From assembly GCA_017621955.1 (NCBI GenBank), contig JAGASB010000170.1, positions 1 through 9,345 on the forward strand: DNA of 9,345 nt, written 5' to 3'. A program made the position numbers and the translations under genes. Origin of the DNA: Clostridia bacterium (GTDB lineage Bacteria > Bacillota_A > Clostridia > Christensenellales > Borkfalkiaceae). The notes beneath the pieces are model-generated. The model was not told the origin of the DNA. It saw only the letters and a program-made list of their open reading frames with translations, and did no database searches. Shown here piece by piece: positions 1-5,495 of the stretch; the first letter of the stretch is position 1, and each line of letters begins with the position of its first letter.

Positions 1-762
1 CATATAGATACAGAAGTTATAATCAATACTACACCCGTCGGTATGTATCCTAATAACTACGCTTGCCCGATTGATATAACTAAATTCAAAAATCTTTTAG
101 GCGTTGCCGATGCGATTTATAACCCCGATACTACGGAGTTTTGCTTTAAGGCAAAGGGACTTAATATTGCTTATACTAACGGACTTCCTATGCTTGTTGC
201 GCAAGCAAAATACGCAACTGAAAAGTTTTTAAATAAAGAGATTTCTGATGACGTTATTGAAAAGATTTTAGATAAACTTTGGGGCGAAACGCTGAACGTC
301 GTTTTAATTGGTATGCCCGGTAGTGGCAAAACGACCATAGGCACAGCGCTTGGTATCCTACTTGACCGTGAATTTATTGATACTGACGCACTCATTGAAA
401 AAAAGGACGGAAGAGATATTCCAACTATTTTTAGAGACAGTGGCGAAGAGTATTTTAGAAAACTTGAAAGTGAAGTGATTAATGAAGTGGGTAAACTTAC
501 GGGCAAAGTTATTTCTACGGGCGGCGGAGTAGTAAAGAATCGTGACAACTGTTTTGCTCTTAAAAGTAACGGTATAATCTTTATGATTGAAAGGGACCTA
601 GAAAAACTTTCTCGTTTAGGCAGACCGCTTTCAAAGGACAGTCAGTCGGTAAAAAATCTTTATTGTGAGCGCATAGACAACTATCATTATTTTGCAGATT
701 ATATAATTGAAAACAATGGCGATATAGATTCAGCCGTTAAAGGAGTTGTTGATTTATTATGA
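1..762 (+). CDS. aroK: Shikimate dehydrogenase (C-terminal part) fused to shikimate kinase; 5' end outside window
   Basis: A bifunctional shikimate-pathway enzyme: shikimate dehydrogenase reduces 3-dehydroshikimate with NADPH, and shikimate kinase phosphorylates shikimate with ATP. The frame is open from base 1. The first codons read INTTPVGMYPN, the conserved dehydrogenase motif, so the ATG at 43 is an internal methionine and not the start. The dehydrogenase part continues through YNPDTTEF and ends with NGLPMLVAQA (about 184-216), which carries the conserved Gln near the shikimate site. A linker of about 30 residues leads to a complete kinase. This has a Walker A GMPGSGKTT at 310-336, the DTD shikimate/Mg motif at 379-387, FRKLE with the substrate Arg, the TGGG substrate loop near 520-531, the lid motif GRPL near 619-630, and an R-x3-Y-x3-A element near the end. 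The stop codon overlaps the aroQ start (ATGA), so the two are probably translationally coupled. The missing N-terminal dehydrogenase half should lie upstream. Confidence 0.93.
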   Translation, partial: HIDTEVIINTTPVGMYPNNYACPIDITKFKNLLGVADAIYNPDTTEFCFKAKGLNIAYTNGLPMLVAQAKYATEKFLNKEISDDVIEKILDKLWGETLNVVLIGMPGSGKTTIGTALGILLDREFIDTDALIEKKDGRDIPTIFRDSGEEYFRKLESEVINEVGKLTGKVISTGGGVVKNRDNCFALKSNGIIFMIERDLEKLSRLGRPLSKDSQSVKNLYCERIDNYHYFADYIIENNGDIDSAVKGVVDLL

Positions 763-1199
763 AAATATTAGTTGTAAACGGACCAAACTTAAATATGCTT
801 GGTATTCGTGAAAAAAATATTTATGGTGATAAAGATTATAAGTCGCTTATTGCTCTAATAAAAAAATCGGCAAAAGAGCGTGGGGTAAAGGTTAAATGCT
901 ATCAATCCAACCACGAAGGTGATATTGTAACAAAAATTCAACGTGCATATAAAAAGTATGACGGAATTGTTATTAACCCCGGTGCTTATACGCATACTAG
1001 CGTGGCAATATTAGACGCACTTAAAGCGGTAAATATCCCAACGGTTGAAGTACATATATCCGCTATAAATGAACGTGAGGACTTCCGCCAAATTTCGTTT
1101 GTTGGTAAGTTTGCTTTTCTTACGATAGCGGGAAAGGGCTTTGACGGATACGTTCAAGCACTTGATGCAATTATTAATAAAGGCTTTTGTCACAACTAA
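759..1199 (+). CDS. aroQ: Type II 3-dehydroquinate dehydratase
   Basis: Converts 3-dehydroquinate to 3-dehydroshikimate, the step just before the dehydrogenase encoded upstream. It is a small cytosolic enzyme (146 residues, the usual type II length) that normally forms dodecamers. The N-terminus MKILVVNGPNLNMLG is diagnostic. Catalytic and binding residues seen are Arg17 and Tyr22 in GIREKNIYG (the flexible lid with the base Tyr), Asn73 and His79 in INPGAYTHTS, and His99, Ser101 and Arg110 in VEVHISAINEREDFR. One unusual point is Ala102, where most homologues have Asn or Asp after the Ser. The start overlaps the upstream stop by four bases. AAAGGAG at 739-745 is a Shine-Dalgarno with rather long spacing. 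The last five codons and the stop fall in the left arm of the inverted-repeat element at 1182-1344, so the C-terminal tail may come from an insertion. Confidence 0.96.
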   Translation: MKILVVNGPNLNMLGIREKNIYGDKDYKSLIALIKKSAKERGVKVKCYQSNHEGDIVTKIQRAYKKYDGIVINPGAYTHTSVAILDALKAVNIPTVEVHISAINEREDFRQISFVGKFAFLTIAGKGFDGYVQALDAIINKGFCHN

Positions 1200-1344
1200 C
1201 GGTTGATAAAGTGCAAATAAAAAACGGCGCAATAGGTCGTTAAATTCCTCGCCAATATGTAAACTATTGACTTCGGACGTTTGCCTACTCTTGCTTGCTT
1301 TTTATTCGCCCTTTTAAAATCAACCATTTATTGTGACAAAAGCC
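1182..1344. repeat. 163-bp element with long imperfect terminal inverted repeats (MITE-like)
   Basis: The ends are GGCTTTTGTCACAA (1182-1195) and its exact complement (1331-1344). Five unmatched bases further in on both sides come GGTTGAT (1201-1207) and ATCAACC (1319-1325). A third matching block is AATAAAAA (1216-1223) and TTTTTATT (1299-1306). The equal 5-base gap on both sides argues against chance. The interior has no coding potential that I recognise. The left end covers the last codons and stop of aroQ. I see no clear target-site duplication. It could be a miniature inverted-repeat transposable element or remnant, or alternatively a long RNA hairpin at the 3' end of the aroQ message, since a terminator follows about 20 bases later. 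It occupies about half of the aroQ-spoIVFA gap; the remainder of that gap holds the terminator and promoter listed next. Confidence 0.6.
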
Positions 1345-1362
1345 AACAATCAAAATGTTTTT

Positions 1363-1395
1363 AGTCCCTAACGTAAAGTTGGGGACTGTTTTTTT
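1363..1395 (+). terminator. Rho-independent terminator of the aro operon
   Basis: A ten-pair stem runs from AGTCCCTAAC (1363-1372) to GTTGGGGACT (1378-1387) with one T-G wobble and loop GTAAA. It is followed by G and seven Ts (1389-1395). It separates the shikimate genes from the sporulation pair downstream. Confidence 0.92.
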
Positions 1396-1406
1396 CGACA
1401 AAAGGT

Positions 1407-1435
1407 TTAGTTTTTTTGCTTAGTCTAACTATAAT
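1407..1435 (+). promoter_or_regulatory. Possible promoter for the spoIVFA-spoIVFB pair
   Basis: A perfect TATAAT at 1430-1435 lies downstream of the aro terminator. The matching -35 box at 17 bases (TTAGTT, 1407-1412) is poor. In Bacillus this operon is read by sigma-E. A sigma-E-like -10 word, CATAAAC at 1442-1448, is present, but I do not see a convincing partner -35. Either start would place the transcript ahead of the ribosome site AGGAGAG at 1487-1492, so which sigma factor is used is open. Confidence 0.4.
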
Positions 1436-1498
1436 TCAACGCATAAACGCCAAGTTTTGTTCATATATTTTTATAAAACGAAGAACAGGAGAGCGGTT

Positions 1499-2383
1499 AT
1501 GAACGAAAAATTACAGTATGCTACTATGCTTGAAATTCCCGTAAGCACTTGTAGCGTAACGACTAAAATTACTAAGAAAAGAAAAGCAAGGCGTAAAAAG
1601 GAAGTTAGTCCAGAAGCGGTCAAAGAACAATTATTTAGTAAAATTAATATGCAAGAATCCGTGTCTGAAAGTCAGGTAGAAACACCTGAATGGCAACAGG
1701 CTTATGACCAAGCCATAAACGAAATTAAAGAAGAAGAAAACGCCTTTAATCAAGAAGTTTTGCTTGACGAACAAACAAGTGAACAAGAAAGAGTTGTCGA
1801 CGACCAACAAGTTGATTATGTTGACAACACGGTAAGTATCGTACAAACCGAAAAGAAAAAGAAGAAACGGTTTAGGTTTTCGGTTATCGGGGCGCAGTTT
1901 GCAGTAATAGTGGTGCTTGTTGCAACTATAATATTGACAAGCGCACTTAACGTGGATAGTGGAATAAACGTATTTTTTAGAAACGTTTTTGGTAGCACGG
2001 TAGAACAGCCCGTCGACGCACGCACTTACGCTGACTTTGCGCCCGTTATTTCAATGGGGGACAACGACGGTATGCAAGTTTCAGAAGGCGTAATTTCTGT
2101 TGGCGGAGAAGGTAGTATATATTCGCCTTGCGACGGAAAAGTTACATCGCTAACAAAGGGCGCAGATGATAGATACACGATAGAAATAACGCACAGCGAA
2201 AACTTTAAGACCGTTTTATCGGGCATTGAACACGCATACGTTGGTTTGGAAGATTTGGTATACTTTAATATTCCCGTAGGTTACCTTTCATCAGACGGTG
2301 CTACAATGTGCTTTACACAAGGCGACGGAACGATTATTTGCGATTACCAAATAGTAGATAACACGGTGGTATGGGCGGTTTAA
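1499..2383 (+). CDS. spoIVFA: SpoIVFA-like membrane protein with degenerate LytM/M23 domain
   Basis: Probable regulator of the intramembrane protease encoded directly downstream. In Bacillus, SpoIVFA holds SpoIVFB in an inactive complex in the outer forespore membrane until a forespore signal arrives. The start ATG at 1499 has AGGAGAG seven bases upstream; a TTG at 1457 in the same frame lacks this. The protein is 294 residues. It has a basic N-terminus (Lys/Arg-rich 22-34), an acidic Glu/Gln-rich stretch (about 50-110), a Lys/Arg patch (119-127), one membrane helix (about 128-150) and an outside C-terminal domain (about 205-290). That domain has the M23-type opening GSIYSPCDGKVTSL. The zinc-binding H-x3-D and H-x-H motifs are absent, with TIICDYQ where H-x-H would be, so it is probably not a peptidase, as in SpoIVFA. 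Overall identity was judged from architecture and from the neighbour rather than strong sequence recall. SpoIIQ-type proteins are the main alternative. Confidence 0.75.
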   Translation: MNEKLQYATMLEIPVSTCSVTTKITKKRKARRKKEVSPEAVKEQLFSKINMQESVSESQVETPEWQQAYDQAINEIKEEENAFNQEVLLDEQTSEQERVVDDQQVDYVDNTVSIVQTEKKKKKRFRFSVIGAQFAVIVVLVATIILTSALNVDSGINVFFRNVFGSTVEQPVDARTYADFAPVISMGDNDGMQVSEGVISVGGEGSIYSPCDGKVTSLTKGADDRYTIEITHSENFKTVLSGIEHAYVGLEDLVYFNIPVGYLSSDGATMCFTQGDGTIICDYQIVDNTVVWAV

Positions 2384-3207
2384 GTTTATCGGTACACCCT
2401 TTGTTTTTTCTGTTTGGCTTTTACTATGCACTAACAGGCAGAATTTTTACTTTCGTAATATATACTGCAACTGCGGTTATTCACGAATTAGGTCATTCAT
2501 TCGTTGCGTCGGGCGCAGGGTATAAACTTAATAAAATAACACTTATGCCGTTTGGGGCAGTAGTGTCGGGCGATATAGATGGACTTAAATTTGCCGACGA
2601 AATAAAAATAGCAATCGCAGGACCATTAATAAATATAGGCGTAGGACTATTTTTTGTGGCGACGTGGTGGCTTTTTCCCGAAACTTACGCCTTTACCGAC
2701 GTAGTTGCAGAAGCGAATTTTTCTATGGCGATAGTTAATCTTCTGCCTATTTTCCCGCTTGACGGCGGTAGGGTGCTTTGGGCAGGGCTTGCTGACAGAA
2801 TAGGAAGCGCTCGTGCAAGCGCAGTGTGCAAAATCATAGGTGGAACGTTTGCTTTAAGTTTGTTTGCGTTGTTTATAGTAAGTTTTTTTTACCAAATAAA
2901 CTTGTCGCTATTATTCTTTTCTTTATTCGTGCTATTCGGTGCGTTCGGTAAGGCTAAGGAAAATAAATACATTAAACTTTACACTGTATTATCAAGCGAA
3001 AGGTTAGCGCGCGGTATGCCGTATAAAAAGCAAGCGATTGAAAAAAGTGCAACGGTAAAAAAACTTATGAGTATGCTTGATGAAAATGCCGTGAACGAAG
3101 TAGTCGTGTTTAGTGGCGAAAAGGAAGTAACCGTATTAAAGCAAAATAGAATAGGTCAGATTATAGAATCGGGCGACTTGTATTCACCAATAGCAAAATA
3201 TATATAA
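2371..3207 (+). CDS. spoIVFB: M50 intramembrane zinc metalloprotease, SpoIVFB-like
   Basis: A site-2-protease family enzyme that in sporulating bacteria cuts pro-sigma-K in the mother-cell membrane to release active sigma-K. The 278-residue length is close to that of Bacillus SpoIVFB. The zinc motif HELGH is at residues 38-42 (His38, Glu39, His42) inside a membrane helix. The third ligand lies in NLLPIFPLDGG, with Asp131. AGPLINIGVG (83-92) is the usual conserved helix of the family. Several hydrophobic segments cover about residues 8-190, followed by a soluble C-terminal region (about 195-278) that resembles the CBS-like tail in layout. The gene starts 13 bases inside spoIVFA and has no clear Shine-Dalgarno (only GGTGGT directly before the ATG), which implies translational coupling and fixed stoichiometry with SpoIVFA. 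Catalytic residues look intact. Confidence 0.92.
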   Translation: MGGLSLSVHPLFFLFGFYYALTGRIFTFVIYTATAVIHELGHSFVASGAGYKLNKITLMPFGAVVSGDIDGLKFADEIKIAIAGPLINIGVGLFFVATWWLFPETYAFTDVVAEANFSMAIVNLLPIFPLDGGRVLWAGLADRIGSARASAVCKIIGGTFALSLFALFIVSFFYQINLSLLFFSLFVLFGAFGKAKENKYIKLYTVLSSERLARGMPYKKQAIEKSATVKKLMSMLDENAVNEVVVFSGEKEVTVLKQNRIGQIIESGDLYSPIAKYI

Positions 3208-3212
3208 TAAAA

Positions 3213-3241
3213 ATAAAAAAAGACGGCGTTTGCCGTCTTTT
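3213..3241. terminator. Bidirectional terminator between convergent genes
   Basis: A nine-pair perfect stem runs from AAAGACGGC (3219-3227) to GCCGTCTTT (3232-3240) with loop GTTT. It has an A-run on the left and a T-run on the right, so it can end both the spoIVFB transcript and the minus-strand small membrane protein transcript. Confidence 0.9.
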
Positions 3242-3257
3242 AACGTTATAAAAAGTA

Positions 3258-3566
3258 TTACTTTTTGATTGCACCGATTAAGTTAGTGTAAGTGTCGGGG
3301 AAAAACAAGAAAATTACTATAATTGCGCATAGTGCTAAGAAAATCAACTGCAATATAAAATTGCGTTTTGACATAGCTTCTAGTCCTACAACGCCCACAA
3401 GCGCAAGCGAACCGTAGGTGCGCAAAATATCAAGTATCATCAATATAGTTTGATTATGTATGAACTGAAAGTTTGCGTTGATTATTAAAAGCGCGTAAGT
3501 TAGCACAAGAACAACAGCAAGTATTTCGCCTAGAATATCCCATAATTTAGTAGTGCATTTAAACAT
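3258..3566 (-). CDS. Small three-helix membrane protein, unknown function
   Basis: I do not recognise the family. The 102-residue product has three hydrophobic segments (about residues 11-30, 40-62 and 70-89) separated by short polar turns, a cytosol-type basic patch SKRN (66-69) and a C-terminal KK. There is no signal peptidase site and no catalytic motif. It is very likely a real gene: GGAGG sits seven bases before the ATG (complement of 3574-3578), a promoter with consensus hexamers lies just upstream, and a clean terminator follows. It is monocistronic, convergent with spoIVFB and divergent from the acetyltransferase gene. Nothing in the context fixes its role. Confidence 0.85.
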   Translation of the reverse strand: MFKCTTKLWDILGEILAVVLVLTYALLIINANFQFIHNQTILMILDILRTYGSLALVGVVGLEAMSKRNFILQLIFLALCAIIVIFLFFPDTYTNLIGAIKK

Positions 3567-3592
3567 ATCGTTTCCTCCGTGATTTTTTATTG

Positions 3593-3621
3593 ATTATAAC
3601 TTATAACGGCTTTATTGTCAA
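3593..3621 (-). promoter_or_regulatory. Sigma-A promoter with consensus hexamers for the small membrane protein gene
   Basis: Read on the minus strand, TTGACA (3621-3616) and TATAAT (3598-3593) are separated by exactly 17 bases. The start point would fall about 20 bases before the ATG, leaving a short leader that carries the GGAGG site. Confidence 0.9.
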
Positions 3622-3659
3622 TACATTTTTAAAAAATACTTTAAACTTTTCAAATTCGT

Positions 3660-3689
3660 TTGTAAGTAGATAAAGGCTTGTGATATACT
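3660..3689 (+). promoter_or_regulatory. Extended -10 promoter for the acetyltransferase gene
   Basis: TATACT (3684-3689) is preceded by TGA, giving an extended -10. A partial -35, TTGTAA (3660-3665), lies 18 bases upstream. Transcription would begin around 3696, some 15-20 bases before the start codon. Confidence 0.65.
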
Positions 3690-3711
3690 GATAAAAAACA
3701 GTTTTGGTGAT

Positions 3712-4185
3712 ATGATGCAAATAAGAAAAGCAATGAAAAAAGACGTAGATGCACTGTACGAATTATTAAAACAAGTTCAATCACTTCACGCGAGCGGTAG
3801 ACCTGACATTTTTAATGCAGGGACAACTAAATACACAAAAGAAGAAGTGGTAAAAATATTAGAATGCGAAAGTACGCCCGTATACGTTGCCACCACCGAA
3901 CAAGATAACGCCGTTGGCTATGCTTTTTGTGCTATTGAAACACAACAGGGAACGAATAACCTTAAAGAGATTAAAAATTTTTATATTGAAGATTTGTGTG
4001 TTCACGAAAGTATGCGTGGTAAAGGCATAGGGAAATCACTTTACGAATTTTGCGTTCAGCTTGCCAAAAATTTAGGGTGTTACCACTTAACTCTTAACGT
4101 TTGGCACTTGAACGAAAGCGCGGTTAAATTTTACCAAAAATTAAATATGAAACCGCTTAAAACGACTATGGAAGTAATTTTGTAA
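3712..4185 (+). CDS. GNAT family N-acetyltransferase
   Basis: A cytosolic acetyl-CoA-dependent acetyltransferase of unknown substrate, 157 residues and a typical single-domain GNAT. Beta-strand 4 and the pyrophosphate loop are clear in motif A: EDLCVHESMRGKGIGKSLYE (about residues 93-112), where RGKGIG is the CoA-binding R-x-x-G-x-G/A signature. Motif B is seen in LNVWHLNESAVKFYQKLNM (128-146), with the usual Asn134 and Tyr141. The N-terminal IRKAMKKDVDALYELL is the normal GNAT opening. There are two adjacent ATGs (3712 and 3715). GGTGAT at 3706-3711 directly precedes them, so the second ATG may be the true start; the difference is one residue. The gene appears monocistronic, with no operon partner to suggest a substrate. 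Small-molecule amine or antibiotic acetylation cannot be told apart here. Confidence 0.9.
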   Translation: MMQIRKAMKKDVDALYELLKQVQSLHASGRPDIFNAGTTKYTKEEVVKILECESTPVYVATTEQDNAVGYAFCAIETQQGTNNLKEIKNFYIEDLCVHESMRGKGIGKSLYEFCVQLAKNLGCYHLTLNVWHLNESAVKFYQKLNMKPLKTTMEVIL

Positions 4186-4197
4186 TAAGATATAAAC

Positions 4198-4542
4198 AAA
4201 AAACACCCGATTGTCGCTCTTCCCGTAGGGAATTTGCGACAACTAAATAAATCCTTACGGATTTGTGATATTTGCTAACGCAAGTGATATTGCCTACGGC
4301 AGTTTTATTCGCCTTACGGCGAGTTAAGGATTTATTTAATATAACTGTGACTGCAAGTCGCGATCTAACGCAAGAGTATCTTGCATATCACTTTTAGCCA
4401 CAAGGCTAAAAATATCACTATATTGATTTAATTTTTTGTGGATATGAAAAGCCCACTATATTTCGCATTTTGCGAAGTATAGTGGGCTATACTTTTGTCT
4501 TTGACTAAAAATCCCTAAGAAAAGAGTCCTTTGGGTGTTTTT
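4198..4542. repeat. Structured intergenic element: cluster of hairpins with inverted ends
   Basis: This non-coding stretch is bounded by AAAAACACCC (4199-4208) and its complement GGGTGTTTTT (4533-4542). Inside are: TTGTCGC/GCGACAA (4211-4217, 4236-4242) enclosing TTCCC/GGGAA; a 14-bp long-range stem, TAAATAAATCCTTA (4244-4257) with 4325-4338; short hairpins TTGC/GCAA (4272-4283), TGCC/GGCA (4291-4301) and TCGCC/GGCGA (4309-4322), whose loops are TAAC, TAC and TTAC; GTGACT/AGTCGC (4347-4361, one wobble); GCAAG/CTTGC (4370-4384); and TTTTAGCC/GGCTAAAA (4392-4411). GTGATAT flanks a hairpin at 4265 and 4284. The reverse word ATATCAC flanks another at 4385 and 4412. No protein-coding signal is seen. 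It could be a REP- or MITE-type mobile element, or a structured RNA. It fills the whole gap between the acetyltransferase and lipid kinase genes. Confidence 0.7.
4450..4494. terminator. Strong 17-bp hairpin, likely terminator for both flanking genes
   Basis: AGCCCACTATATTTCGC (4450-4466) pairs with 4472-4488 (one T-G wobble) around loop ATTTT. The plus strand continues with ATACTTTTG and the minus strand with TTTTC, both short T-runs. It is well placed to end the acetyltransferase (plus) and lipid kinase (minus) transcripts. A second, weaker CCC/GGG hairpin at about 4513-4535 with a trailing TGTTTTT may back it up. It may also be part of the structured element. Confidence 0.6.
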
Positions 4543-5413
4543 ATCTATACATTTTAAGTGTGTTTGAAACAATTTTTACTTCAAAGGGTATGTTTTCGTA
4601 AAGTTCGCCGTCAACGTTGACAATGCAAGGCGTTTTTGTTGTGATTTTTACGTTTTTACAAGTAAAGTGCTCGGTTTCTTTAAAAGTCATAATTTTACCG
4701 CCTTTCAATTTAAGGAAAGCACCTATGATTTTAATTTTCTTTATTGCTTTAACTGCAATGAAATTTAACACTTCATCGGTGGGGTCGGCGGGAGGGCAGA
4801 TAGGAATACCGCCACCGTAAACGCTTCCGTTGGCGATACAGGCGATAAACGAAGTGTAATCGTGTGTTTGTCCGTCAAGGTCTGCGGTAAAATCGGTGTA
4901 CTTAAAATTAAAAAGCGTTTTAACAAGGCACATTGTATAGCCGAACTTGTTTTTCTTTTTTAAACTTTCGTAACGCTTTAACACGTCAACGTCAATGCCC
5001 GTACCTATGATATTAATTCCACGAACGGTTGGCATTTGCATAAAGTCGGTATACTTTGGCGTGCCGTCTAAAATTAATTTTAACACTTCCTTTGGGTCTT
5101 TGGGGAGTTTTATTGCCCAAGCAAAATCGTTACCTGTTCCGCAAGGGATAAGCCCCAAATTCACCTTGTCAAAGTTGGTAAAGCCGTTTATAACTTCGTG
5201 AAGTGTTCCATCACCGCCAACGGCAATAACGTCAGTTGCGCCGTTTGCGGTAAGATTTTTTGCAACTTCTTTTGCGTGCCCCTTGTATTCGGTGTGGTGT
5301 ATTTTATATTCTACGTTTCGCTCTTTTAGGTACGATTCAATAATACTTAGTGTATTTTTTATTTTTTTACCCCGCTTGCCACCGGCAATGGGATTGATGA
5401 TAAAATCTAACAT
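4541..5413 (-). CDS. Diacylglycerol/lipid kinase (DagK/YegS/BmrU family)
   Basis: A membrane-associated lipid kinase that transfers phosphate from ATP to diacylglycerol or a related lipid, recycling diacylglycerol into phosphatidic acid. The 290-residue length is normal. Family motifs in order are NPIAGGKRG (7-15), the nucleotide-binding VGGDGTLHEVING (65-77), IPCGTGNDFA (89-98), GTGIDVDV (137-144), NGSVYGGG (195-202), PADPTDE near 208-214 (where many relatives have DDG) and NVDGE (266-270). The start is supported by GGAAG seven bases before the ATG (complement of 5421-5425) and by a promoter with 17-base spacing. The final stop lies in the right inverted end of the structured element. It is monocistronic and divergent from cca. 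DgkB-type diacylglycerol kinase is the likeliest role in a Gram-positive, but sphingoid or undecaprenol-type substrates cannot be excluded from sequence alone. Confidence 0.92.
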   Translation of the reverse strand: MLDFIINPIAGGKRGKKIKNTLSIIESYLKERNVEYKIHHTEYKGHAKEVAKNLTANGATDVIAVGGDGTLHEVINGFTNFDKVNLGLIPCGTGNDFAWAIKLPKDPKEVLKLILDGTPKYTDFMQMPTVRGINIIGTGIDVDVLKRYESLKKKNKFGYTMCLVKTLFNFKYTDFTADLDGQTHDYTSFIACIANGSVYGGGIPICPPADPTDEVLNFIAVKAIKKIKIIGAFLKLKGGKIMTFKETEHFTCKNVKITTKTPCIVNVDGELYENIPFEVKIVSNTLKMYR

Positions 5414-5441
5414 TTTTTCACTTCCGTTAATTTACTTTTAA

Positions 5442-5470
5442 ATTTTACTATAAAAAAGATAAAATTTCAA
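5442..5470 (-). promoter_or_regulatory. Promoter for the lipid kinase gene
   Basis: On the minus strand, TTGAAA (5470-5465) and TAAAAT (5447-5442) are separated by exactly 17 bases, each box one base away from consensus. It lies back to back with the cca promoter. Confidence 0.75.
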
Positions 5471-5477
5471 GTTTTTA

Positions 5478-5486
5478 TGATATAAT
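5478..5486 (+). promoter_or_regulatory. Extended -10 promoter for cca
   Basis: TGA followed by a perfect TATAAT (5481-5486) forms an extended -10. No good -35 is present (GATAAA at 5458-5463). Transcription should begin near 5492-5494, only two to four bases before the cca start codon. Confidence 0.7.
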
Positions 5487-5495
5487 ATTATTTAT

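Noticed and set aside
43..45. ATG at 43 as the start of a kinase gene
   Set aside because: The frame is open upstream and encodes the conserved dehydrogenase motif INTTPVG directly before it, so the Met is internal.
171..548. 125-codon minus-strand open frame opposite the kinase
   Set aside because: It is antisense to the Walker A and substrate motifs of a conserved enzyme. The Ser/Pro-rich product is typical of a shadow frame.
1200..1360. Riboswitch or T-box ahead of the spoIVFA-like gene
   Set aside because: No T-box or known aptamer core words are seen. The main structure is explained by the inverted repeats, and the terminator belongs to the upstream aro operon.
1457..1498. TTG at 1457 as the start of the spoIVFA-like gene
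   Set aside because: It has no ribosome site, whereas the ATG at 1499 has AGGAGAG at ideal spacing. The extra 14 residues look like translated leader.
4198..4542. CRISPR array
   Set aside because: The repeated words are only 7 bases, in both orientations, with irregular spacing and hairpins in between. There is no constant 25-40-bp repeat and there are no cas genes nearby.
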